Of a stretch of 14,034 nucleotides of DNA, positions 7,215 through 13,254 are shown piece by piece. Position numbers and translations under genes: made by a program. The stretch is from Verrucomicrobiota bacterium (GTDB lineage: Bacteria; Verrucomicrobiota; Verrucomicrobiia; Methylacidiphilales; Verrucolacustridaceae), in contig RGGS01000010.1 in the NCBI GenBank assembly GCA_010024525.1, forward strand, positions 1 through 14,034, given 5' to 3'. Position 1 is the stretch's first letter; each line of letters starts with the position of its first letter. Below the pieces are notes generated by a model. It saw only the letters and a program-made list of their open reading frames with translations. It ran no database searches and was not told the origin of the DNA.

Positions 7215-7246
7215 CCGGACTGGAAAGAGGAACATTCCCGGTCCGG
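7215..7246 (+). promoter_or_regulatory. Hairpin between rplS and rnhB with SD-like loop
   Basis: CCGGACTGG at 7215-7223 pairs with CCGGTCCGG at 7238-7246, nine pairs with a single T-G wobble. The 14-nt loop holds AAAGAGGAA, the only purine-rich ribosome-site-like sequence before rnhB. There is no T run after the stem, so a simple intrinsic terminator is unlikely; partial attenuation, an mRNA-processing site or control of rnhB translation are all possible. Confidence 0.45.
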
Positions 7247-7256
7247 CGGCAGACCG

Positions 7257-7820
7257 GTGGCGGGGGTCGACGAGGTGGGGCGAGGCCCTTTGGCCGGCCC
7301 GGTGGTGGCTGCCGCTTATGTCTTTCACCGTTCGGATACCGTGATTGCGGGGTTGGATGACAGTAAAAAACTGAGCCCCAAAAAAAGGGAGGCCCTGCAC
7401 GCGGTTTTGACATCGGGCGGGCATGGCCGCTGGGCTGTGGCGGAGGCTTCGGTGGAGGAAATCGAGAAACACAATATTCTGGTTGCCAGCCAAATGGCCA
7501 TGAGAAGGGCCTTGGAGGCTTTGGGGGATTTCTCCGGGGTGATTTTGGTGGATGGGCCGAAGGCCAAGCACCTGGGCAGGGATCACATCGGGGTCGTCAA
7601 AGGGGATGGAATTTGTCCCTCCATCGCGGCTGCCTCGGTGGTCGCAAAAGTCACGCGAGACCGCATCCTTTTTCGCTTCTCCCAGTTATATCCCCAATAT
7701 GGTTTCGCCACGAATCAGGGATACGGCACGGCGGCTCATCTCCAGGCTTTGGCCGAACACGGGCCTTGTCCGATCCATCGTCGATCGTTTTTACCCGTGG
7801 GATCTGCGTCCCTGTCCTGA
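7257..7820 (+). CDS. rnhB: Ribonuclease HII
   Basis: RNase HII cuts the RNA strand of RNA-DNA hybrids and removes ribonucleotides misincorporated in DNA. The product has 187 residues if the GTG at 7257 is used. Catalytic acids are visible: Asp5-Glu6 in AGVDEVGRGPLAGPVV, Asp99 in LVDGPKAK and Asp117 in KGDGICPSIAAASVVAKVTRD, with the 18-residue spacing between the last two seen in E. coli. The C terminus YPQYGFATNQGYG and HGPCPIHRRSFLPV is classic. The N terminus is uncertain. No ATG or TTG lies between the rplS stop and the motif, the family usually has more residues before it, and the frame stays open upstream; ATT at 7209 could be a rare start. The gene follows rplS by 50 nt in the usual order. 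Confidence 0.92.
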   Translation: MAGVDEVGRGPLAGPVVAAAYVFHRSDTVIAGLDDSKKLSPKKREALHAVLTSGGHGRWAVAEASVEEIEKHNILVASQMAMRRALEALGDFSGVILVDGPKAKHLGRDHIGVVKGDGICPSIAAASVVAKVTRDRILFRFSQLYPQYGFATNQGYGTAAHLQALAEHGPCPIHRRSFLPVGSASLS

Positions 7821-8211
7821 TTGGAAAAGTAGTCGCCTGGCCGGTCGGTATGGGGAGATTGTGGCCGCCCGCCACCTGGTGCGATCAGGCTTAAGGGTTT
7901 TGGTAAGGAATTTTCAGGCCCGGGGTGGGGAGATTGATCTGATTGCCCGGCATGGGGGAGAACTGGTCATGGTGGAGGTGAAGACCCGCCACACGCAGGC
8001 AAAAATGGCACCGGAACATTCGGTGACTTGGATGAAACAACGCAAAATCATCGCCACCGCCAATGCCTACTTACGGGAGTTGTCCGGCAGACCACCTCCC
8101 GTGCGCTTTGATATTGTGGAGGTGCTCTACGAGCCGCGTGTCGTGCCTCGCGTCCGGTGGATTCGTGGAGCTTTTTCGCTGCAAGAAGCGGGTTTTAGTT
8201 GGAGCCGATGA
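7699..8211 (+). CDS. yraN: YraN/UPF0102 family endonuclease-like protein
   Basis: The conserved core, LAGRYGEIVAARHLV to RFDIVEVLY, matches the UPF0102 family, which has an endonuclease-like fold of the Holliday-resolvase type. The putative catalytic motif is present: GGEIDLIARHGGELVMVEVKTRH (Glu78, Asp80, Glu93, Lys95 counted from 7699). The core and tail account for about 124 residues, the normal family length. The start is uncertain. ATG 7699 is the last ATG, GTG or TTG in frame before the core; it gives 170 residues, overlaps rnhB by 122 nt in another frame and has no ribosome site. A non-standard start (for example CTG) near 7800 is the alternative. Family function is unsettled, and the operon position after rnhB is typical. 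The TGA overlaps the comM ATG. Confidence 0.82.
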   Translation: MVSPRIRDTARRLISRLWPNTGLVRSIVDRFYPWDLRPCPDWKSSRLAGRYGEIVAARHLVRSGLRVLVRNFQARGGEIDLIARHGGELVMVEVKTRHTQAKMAPEHSVTWMKQRKIIATANAYLRELSGRPPPVRFDIVEVLYEPRVVPRVRWIRGAFSLQEAGFSWSR

Positions 8212-9743
8212 AAAACTTTTCCAGCACGTGGTCGGCCGCGGTGGTGGGGGTGGAGGCTTTGCCGGTTGAGGTGGAGGTGGATGCCGGCGGGGGAAAAGAG
8301 AACTTTGTCGTGGTGGGGTTGCCGGATACTGCCGTGAAGGAGTCCCGCCAAAGAGTGAAAGCGGCGATCTACAACAGTGGATACTATGTTCCTGAGGGTT
8401 TCATCACTGCCAGTCTGGCGCCGGCGGATCTGAAAAAAGCCGGGCCCAGCTTTGATCTTCCCATGGCCTTGGGCCTGCTGGCCTGTGCGGGGTTAATCAA
8501 CCGGGATCTTTTAAGTGAGTGGATGGTCATTGGGGAATTGGGATTGGACGGGGAAGTCCGACCGGTTCGCGGAGCTTTGGCCATTGCTCTCTTGGCTAGG
8601 AATCGGCGGGTTCGGGGGTTGATGGTTCCCCATTTGAACGCTGCCGAGGCCTCGGTGGTGGATGGGGTACGGGTGATTCCCGTGAGGGATTTGCGGGAGG
8701 CCGCAGAAATTGTGGAGGGGAAGGCACAACCTCGTGGAGTGATGTCGTCAAAAATGAAAAACGGGAATGGAGCTTTCGGAGAGTCCTCAAGGGTTGCGGA
8801 CTTTTGTGAGGTGAAAGGACAGGAGACGGTAAAACGGGCTTTGGAGATTGCCGCAGCCGGAAATCATAATCTTTTGATGATTGGCCCTCCAGGATCAGGA
8901 AAGAGCATGCTGGCCAAGCGGGTTCCCGGAATCCTGCCCAGAATGACCCTCGAGGAGTCGTTTGAAACCACCCGCATCCACAGTGTGGCCGGTTTCCTGA
9001 AAACCGAGGAGTCGTTGGTTCGAGAGCGACCGTTTCGCAGTCCCCATCACACCATTTCGGATATCGGCCTGATTGGCGGGTCGGCAAACCCGTCCCCCGG
9101 GGAGGTCAGTTTGGCTCATAACGGGGTTCTTTTCTTGGATGAGTTGCCTGAGTTTCGGCGCTCCTCCCTGGAGGTGCTTCGCCAACCCTTGGAGGATGGG
9201 GAGGTCACCATCTCCCGCGCCTCTGGCACGATGACCTTCCCGGCTCGGTTTATGTTTGTGGGGGCAATGAACCCCAGCCCTCGGGGAGCCATGGAGTCAC
9301 GTCCCGGTGGGCAGGCTTCCCGGAGATATTTGAACAAAATCAGTGGCCCTCTGCTGGATCGGATCGATCTACATCTGGAGGTGCCGGCAATGAAGCATGA
9401 ACAACTCCTCTCGGCAGAACCCGGGGAAAGGTCGGATGTGATTCGTCAAAGGGTGGAGAAGGCCCGGGAGGTGCAGCGGAATCGGTTTGGAGCGACTTCA
9501 AAAATCTATGCCAACGCACAGATGGGGCCAAAAGAGTTGCGCAAAACGGTGCCGTTGGATCAGGAGGCGAAAAGCCTCCTGGCCAGCGCCATGACCGATC
9601 TGGGGCTCAGTGCAAGGGCGCTGGACCGGATTCTGAAGGTGGCCCGAACCATTGCGGATTTGGCGGAAAGTGAAGCTGTCCAACTCGATCATCTGGCCGA
9701 GGCGATCCAGTACCGGACGCTGGATCGGCAGATTTGGGGGTGA
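8208..9743 (+). CDS. comM: ComM/YifB family Mg-chelatase-like AAA+ ATPase
   Basis: ComM is a hexameric helicase that, where studied, promotes branch migration during integration of DNA taken up by natural transformation. The 511-residue product has the N-terminal ChlI-like domain (VEVEVDAGGGKENFVVVGLPD and KKAGPSFDLPMALG). The AAA+ core follows with Walker A GPPGSGKS at 226-233, RPFRSPHHTIS, Walker B VLFLDE at 307-312 and GPLLDRIDLHLEVPA. The C-terminal Mg-chelatase helical domain has LSARALDRILKVARTIADL. The Cys pairs of the common CPCG..CxC insert are absent: here the region reads MNPSPRGAMESRPGG. The ATG at 8208 forms an ATGA overlap with yraN and is preferred over the TTG three codons earlier. 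It closes the operon. Confidence 0.94.
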   Translation: MKNFSSTWSAAVVGVEALPVEVEVDAGGGKENFVVVGLPDTAVKESRQRVKAAIYNSGYYVPEGFITASLAPADLKKAGPSFDLPMALGLLACAGLINRDLLSEWMVIGELGLDGEVRPVRGALAIALLARNRRVRGLMVPHLNAAEASVVDGVRVIPVRDLREAAEIVEGKAQPRGVMSSKMKNGNGAFGESSRVADFCEVKGQETVKRALEIAAAGNHNLLMIGPPGSGKSMLAKRVPGILPRMTLEESFETTRIHSVAGFLKTEESLVRERPFRSPHHTISDIGLIGGSANPSPGEVSLAHNGVLFLDELPEFRRSSLEVLRQPLEDGEVTISRASGTMTFPARFMFVGAMNPSPRGAMESRPGGQASRRYLNKISGPLLDRIDLHLEVPAMKHEQLLSAEPGERSDVIRQRVEKAREVQRNRFGATSKIYANAQMGPKELRKTVPLDQEAKSLLASAMTDLGLSARALDRILKVARTIADLAESEAVQLDHLAEAIQYRTLDRQIWG

Positions 9744-9773
9744 GGCTTCAGGCTAAAGAAGGCCCCGGGAACA

Positions 9774-10199
9774 TTAAGGTTTCGCTGGCAGGCCTTGGAC
9801 CTTGGTGCCGGCTTTCAGGCCACGGCTGGAGAACCAGTCACGGTTGACCTCCAAGGCGTAGGCCACCCTGGCTGATTTGCTCTTTACCGGTTTTTCCTCA
9901 AATGGAATCAGTGGAAGAATTTCGAGGATTTCGCCTTGCTCATCGAGGTAAGCCAAATCCAAGGGGATCGAGGTGTTATGCATCCAGAAGGAGGCTTCTC
10001 TCGGCTGATCAAAAATAAAAAGCATCCCTTGGTCGGACCCGAGGGAGGTGCGATTCATGAGGCCAGTCTCCTGTTCGTGGTCCGAGACCGCCAGCTCGAC
10101 GATCAGCTCATGACTTCCGATCTTGAGCTTGGATAACCCGTCAGCCCAAACCCCGGCAAGGGGCAGAAATAAAGCGAAAAGAAGGTGAAGAAACTTCAA
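9774..10199 (-). CDS. Exported DUF192 family protein
   Basis: This 141-residue protein belongs to the DUF192 family, small beta-rich secreted proteins of unknown biochemical role. Family hallmarks are ETGLMNRTSLGSDQGMLFIFD, SFWMHNTSIPLDLAYLDEQGEI and a C-terminal ALEVNRDWF followed by GLKAGTKV. Residues 1-19 form a signal peptide with cleavage after VWA. The start is the TTG at 10199, chosen because the signal peptide begins there and because it overlaps the TGA of the upstream adenylyltransferase (TTGA). It is convergent with comM, 30 bp away, where only a weak imperfect hairpin (9744-9764) was seen. Coupling to a sulfur-carrier activating enzyme is not known to be functional. Confidence 0.88.
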   Translation of the reverse strand: MKFLHLLFALFLPLAGVWADGLSKLKIGSHELIVELAVSDHEQETGLMNRTSLGSDQGMLFIFDQPREASFWMHNTSIPLDLAYLDEQGEILEILPLIPFEEKPVKSKSARVAYALEVNRDWFSSRGLKAGTKVQGLPAKP

Positions 10200-11383
10200 T
10201 AGCGGGGGAGGGAGGGATCGATCTCCTCGGACCAGGCGTCGATGCCTCCCTTAAGATTGAGCAGGTTCTTGTATCCCTGTTGTTGCAGAAAAAGCAGGGC
10301 CTTGGCGCTACGGATACCAGCTTTGCACTGCAGAACGATCTCCTGATCGGGAGGAACTTCCTGCCAGCGTTTAGGGAGTTCGCCTAACGGGATCAAAGTG
10401 GCTCCGGCAATCTTGGAAATCTGATATTCATGGGGCTCACGAACGTCCAAAAGGAAAAAAGGCTTTCTCGCGTCGATCTTCCTCTTGAGATCAGAGCAGG
10501 TGATCTCGGGGACCTTGGGGCCTTCCTGCACGGCTCCTTCACGGGCTGGCATGCCACAAAACTGTTCGTAATCGATCAGGCCGGTGATGGTTTTGTTTTT
10601 GCCGCACATCGGGCATTCGGGATTCTTGCGAAGCTTCATCTCCTTGAACTTCATTTTCAGGGCGTCGAACAGCAGAAGACGACCAATCAGTGGATCTCCA
10701 ATCCCGAGGATTAGTTTCACCGTCTCGATGGCCTGGAGAACGCCGATCACGCCGGGAAGGATTCCCAGCACACCGCCTTCAGCGCAACTCGGCACGCTTC
10801 CGGGGGGAGGAGGTTCGGGATAGAGACAGCGGTAGCAGGGGCCTTTTTCCGCCCAAAAGACGGTGCATTGGCCTTCAAAACGAAAGATGGAGCCGTAGAC
10901 ATTCGGTTTGCCCAGCAGAGCGCAGGCGTCGTTGACCAGATAGCGGGTGGGAAAGTTATCAGTTCCATCAACCACCACGTCGTAGTCCCGGAAAAGTTCG
11001 AGGGCGTTGTCGGAGCGCAACGCTAACTCATGGGTGACCACGTCCACATGGGGGTTCAGTTCGGCGATCGTCCGGCGGGCGGATTCAACCTTGGCCTGCC
11101 CCACGGAAGTTTGGCGGTGGATGATCTGGCGCTGGAGATTTGATTCATCCACGCGGTCAAAATCCACAATACCCAGGCGGCCAACACCGGCCGCCGCAAG
11201 GTAAGCCAGCAAAGGGGAGCCAAGTCCCCCGGTGCCAATGGCCAGCACGCGGGAGGCCTTGAGCTTGCGCTGACCCTCGACCGTGACCTCCGGCATGATC
11301 AAGTGACGGGCATAGCGGCGCATCTCCGGTGGACCGAGATGGAGGCTGGCAGCCGTATCCAGAATTCTTGAGATCAGGGACAT
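10196..11383 (-). CDS. MoeB/MoeZ-type adenylyltransferase with C-terminal rhodanese domain
   Basis: This two-domain E1-like enzyme adenylates the C terminus of a ubiquitin-like sulfur carrier (MoaD, ThiS or similar) and can pass sulfur through its rhodanese domain; the carrier is not in the window. Residues 20-270 are the ThiF/MoeB domain: RYARHLIMPEV, the nucleotide loop GTGGLGS at 50-56, NLQRQIIH, DGTDNF at 140-144, zinc-type Cys pairs CYRC (183, 186) and CPMC (257, 260), and Cys200 in SCAEGGVLG. Residues 295-393 are the rhodanese domain with LLDVREPHEY, active-site loop CKAGIRS (Cys353) and LKGGIDAW. The length (395) is normal for this fused class. The start is the ATG at 11383, without a clear ribosome site. 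Distinguishing MoeZ, ThiF or a thiocarboxylate system for Cys synthesis needs context beyond this window. Confidence 0.92.
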   Translation of the reverse strand: MSLISRILDTAASLHLGPPEMRRYARHLIMPEVTVEGQRKLKASRVLAIGTGGLGSPLLAYLAAAGVGRLGIVDFDRVDESNLQRQIIHRQTSVGQAKVESARRTIAELNPHVDVVTHELALRSDNALELFRDYDVVVDGTDNFPTRYLVNDACALLGKPNVYGSIFRFEGQCTVFWAEKGPCYRCLYPEPPPPGSVPSCAEGGVLGILPGVIGVLQAIETVKLILGIGDPLIGRLLLFDALKMKFKEMKLRKNPECPMCGKNKTITGLIDYEQFCGMPAREGAVQEGPKVPEITCSDLKRKIDARKPFFLLDVREPHEYQISKIAGATLIPLGELPKRWQEVPPDQEIVLQCKAGIRSAKALLFLQQQGYKNLLNLKGGIDAWSEEIDPSLPRY

Positions 11384-11455
11384 CGTTAAAAGCTAACAGA
11401 AAAGGATCGAGGGGTCGAGGCAGGGTGTGTCATGAGGAGTGCGCTGGGAAGTGGT

Positions 11456-11476
11456 GGCAACCTCATCGAGGCTGCC
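11456..11476. other. Small hairpin in the intergenic gap
   Basis: GGCA, a mismatch, then CCTC pair with GAGG, a mismatch, then TGCC around an ATC loop. It lies in the 140-bp gap between two minus-strand genes (11384-11523). No good promoter was found in this gap, although the downstream adenylyltransferase may need one. A second, stronger palindrome follows at 11501. Confidence 0.35.
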
Positions 11477-11500
11477 CTCCCGGTAATTGAACTTTGGTAG

Positions 11501-11521
11501 GGCGGGGTTGATGACCCCGCC
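11501..11521 (-). terminator. GC-rich palindrome just after the 357-aa gene
   Basis: GGCGGGG and CCCCGCC form a perfect 7-bp all-GC stem with the 7-nt loop TTGATGA. On the minus strand it starts 3 nt after the stop codon of the 357-residue gene, a terminator position, but there is no T run after it. The compact palindrome could also be a dispersed REP-like repeat; that would need a count across the genome. Confidence 0.5.
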
Positions 11522-11523
11522 GC

Positions 11524-12597
11524 TTAATTTCCCTTAAAGAATTCGGCCTGAAGGGTCAGTTCGTCGGTAAACTGCGGACGTTTTTCGACCTTGTCGAGGT
11601 GATGAAAAAATTCGTCGGCGGTCTCGAACAGATGGCCTTTTTCAATATAGGAGTCGGTGGTGAAAGGGCTGAACCCGCCGCGTGGGAAAATCATGTAGCG
11701 TGCTTTCATGTAGTCCCGAGCGTGGCCCAACTCGTCCATCATCCCGGTGGAGAGTGGGGGACGTTCGGGGTAGGGATGGATGGCGACCACGGCATGCACT
11801 TTGCCGACATACCAGTGCAAATCCCGGTGGACGGTGTAGGCGTAGATGGATTCGCGATCCCCGGCGGGGACACCTTCAAAGTTGGTTCCGATCTCGATGG
11901 ACTGGGGATCGACGATGACGGCGTATTTGCGCAACTGATGGATGATCTGGTTGATCTCCTGTCGCTTTTCCGGCGTGCCGTAACTCATGGAGTAGCTGGC
12001 GTAAACCACCCAGGGGTTGGGGTGGGTGACCAGTTTGTAGAGGGCTTCGGGTGGTTCGCCTACGGCAATGACGTAATGGGGGACGCCCATGTATCGGGCC
12101 CAGTCCTCTGAAAGACTAACCTCTTCATTCATCCAAGAGAGGATGTCGTAGAGGGTGTGGTTGCGTTGTTTAAGAGCGATAAGGAAGGGATCGGCTTCTT
12201 GAAGGGTTTCGAGCTTCACCTTGATGGCCCATTCGGCGTCGATGAGTGTGACGATCAGGTCGGGCTTGATGAAATCACGGAGGACACGCTGATCCTTGAA
12301 CTTGCGGTTGATCCGGTTCCATTCGACCGTGGCGGGAGCGCGGATGATGACGTCTTGGTAGTTGTGCCGCTGAATCTCGTAGCCGATTTTTTCGTACTCT
12401 TTTTCCCGGGTGAGCTCAAAAACGTAGTCCGTGGTGCCCAGCAGGCGTTCCAAGGGCTTCTTGCCGGCCTTGGTGAAGTCCTCGACCGCGTTGTAGACCT
12501 TGATGTCGCGGTGGTTGCGTTGGCCGAGAGCGACGACCCGGCGGAGGTAGTCGGCATCGTCCATGCCCGCAATCATGCCAGTAACGAGAACTCGCAT
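11524..12597 (-). CDS. Uncharacterised protein with possible degenerate P-loop and deoxyribosyltransferase-like domains
   Basis: I do not recognise a named family for this 357-residue protein. The N terminus MRVLVTGMIAGMDDADYLRRVV has the strand-loop-helix look of a P-loop kinase, but the Gly-Lys-Ser/Thr of Walker A is replaced by Met-Asp-Asp at positions 12-14. Residues about 112-190 (DLIVTLIDAEW, then DILSWMNEEVSLSEDWARYMGVPHYVIAVG) resemble the later part of a nucleotide-kinase-like fold. The C-terminal half has DPQSIEIGTNF and VHAVVAIHPYP followed by LSTGMMDELGHARDYMKARYMIFP. That resembles nucleoside 2-deoxyribosyltransferase-like domains, whose SxGxxxE pattern would be Ser283, Gly285 and Glu289. 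Both domain suggestions are pattern reading, not a match. No signal peptide or membrane helix is seen, so it is probably cytoplasmic. It starts 147 bp downstream of tRNA-Phe on the same strand and has no clear ribosome site. Confidence 0.85.
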   Translation of the reverse strand: MRVLVTGMIAGMDDADYLRRVVALGQRNHRDIKVYNAVEDFTKAGKKPLERLLGTTDYVFELTREKEYEKIGYEIQRHNYQDVIIRAPATVEWNRINRKFKDQRVLRDFIKPDLIVTLIDAEWAIKVKLETLQEADPFLIALKQRNHTLYDILSWMNEEVSLSEDWARYMGVPHYVIAVGEPPEALYKLVTHPNPWVVYASYSMSYGTPEKRQEINQIIHQLRKYAVIVDPQSIEIGTNFEGVPAGDRESIYAYTVHRDLHWYVGKVHAVVAIHPYPERPPLSTGMMDELGHARDYMKARYMIFPRGGFSPFTTDSYIEKGHLFETADEFFHHLDKVEKRPQFTDELTLQAEFFKGN

Positions 12598-12639
12598 TTG
12601 GGAAGTATGTCAAAAAAAGCGGGAAAAAGCGAACTCGTT

Positions 12640-12728
12640 TAGGGATTTAGCTGTTTCGTCCTTAGTCATGGAGGGAAACAAAACAGGTGGCTGGAAAGCT
12701 TCCTCCATAACTGATGGCTAAACCCCTA
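12640..12728 (-). ncRNA. Long imperfect hairpin downstream of tRNA-Phe (candidate structured RNA)
   Basis: Two paired blocks form one 89-nt stem-loop. Bases 12640-12651 pair with 12717-12728 over 12 positions, and 12662-12674 pair with 12702-12714 over 13 positions. A 10/2-nt internal loop separates them and a 27-nt apical loop closes the structure. Read on the minus strand, the deviations are two G-U wobbles and one mismatch; on the plus strand they are one wobble and two mismatches. This slightly favours a minus-strand RNA, consistent with the flanking minus-strand tRNA (ending 16 nt before it) and gene. It might be a tRNA-transcript processing or termination element, a leader of the 357-residue gene, or the remains of a small inverted-repeat element. 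Confidence 0.4.
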
Positions 12729-12743
12729 TCAGCCTAATAGAGC

Positions 12744-12816
<73 letters not shown>

Positions 12817-12833
12817 CTTCAACCAAGGGGAGG

Positions 12834-12863
12834 AGCATAAACCATCGAACCGCTTGATGGAAA
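12834..12863 (-). promoter_or_regulatory. Putative promoter of tRNA-Phe
   Basis: On the minus strand TTTCCA (12863-12858) and TATGCT (12839-12834) are 18 bp apart and resemble -35 and -10 boxes. Initiation would fall about 10 nt before the tRNA 5' end. Matches to consensus are partial (4 of 6 each). Confidence 0.35.
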
Positions 12864-12905
12864 GCGTGGTTTGCGGTTTGCGGAAGTTTGATTTATCCTG
12901 CACAC

Positions 12906-13211
12906 ATGAGCGATCAAACCACTGTTCGTCCTGAACCGATTGTAAAAATCTTCATGGGGTTGGCGGTGGCCAGCCTGATTACCATCGCTGTTTGTATGGT
13001 GATGTTGGTCAACCGCGGGAGCCAAGTGGTGACCCGTCGACCCGTGGTCCCCGTGGAAAACCGGATGCCAATGATGAGGAACGAGATGCCGCCCATGCCA
13101 CCAGGCATGATGCCTCCTGCAGGCCAACCGGGACAAGGCATGCCGGAAGGTATGCGCCCGCCATCGGGTGCTCCCTCAGGTCAGGCTCCCGAAAAGCCGG
13201 TCAAGAAGTAG
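12906..13211 (+). CDS. Small single-pass membrane protein with Met/Pro-rich tail
   Basis: I do not recognise this 101-residue protein. Residues 1-11 are polar, about 12-36 form one hydrophobic helix (IVKIFMGLAVASLITIAVCMVML), and residues from about 38 onward are a disordered Pro/Gly/Met-rich tail. Nine Met residues occur within about 35 residues (MPMM, EMPPMPPGMMPP, QGMPEGMRPP), ending in a Lys-rich EKPVKK. The ATG at 12906 is chosen over a TTG at 12888, which would add only six unusual residues. The tail is probably outside the cytoplasm if the helix acts as a signal anchor. Met-rich tails can bind copper in other proteins, but nothing else here supports that. No Shine-Dalgarno sequence precedes the start; serA follows on the same strand after 43 nt. 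Confidence 0.7.
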   Translation: MSDQTTVRPEPIVKIFMGLAVASLITIAVCMVMLVNRGSQVVTRRPVVPVENRMPMMRNEMPPMPPGMMPPAGQPGQGMPEGMRPPSGAPSGQAPEKPVKK

Positions 13212-13230
13212 CAAGCGGCGTTGCCCTTAC

Positions 13231-13254
13231 CGGAGGGTCTGCTAGACCTTTCCG
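13231..13254 (+). promoter_or_regulatory. Hairpin abutting the serA start codon
   Basis: CGGAGGGTCT at 13231-13240 pairs with AGACCTTTCCG at 13244-13254 around a 3-nt loop, with one G-T wobble and one bulged T. The stem ends on the base before the serA ATG and contains GGAGG, the only Shine-Dalgarno-like sequence nearby, itself 18 nt from the ATG. Folding would hide the ribosome site. The hairpin could instead be the end of the upstream gene's transcript, but no T run follows. Confidence 0.45.

Noticed and set aside
6856..7413. Minus-strand open frame of 185 codons opposite rplS and rnhB
   Set aside because: It is antisense to conserved coding sequence, with no motif or ribosome site.
7552..7698. 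Further upstream start for yraN at 7552
   Set aside because: It would place an even longer second frame within conserved rnhB sequence and give about 95 residues before the family core.
9744..9773. Terminator between convergent comM and the DUF192 gene
   Set aside because: Only an imperfect GGCTTC/GAAGGCC pairing with a bulge and no T run on either strand.
11432..11500. 22-codon plus-strand ORF in the 140-bp gap
   Set aside because: There is no ribosome site, it has chance length, and it overlaps the hairpin at 11456-11476; no independent support.
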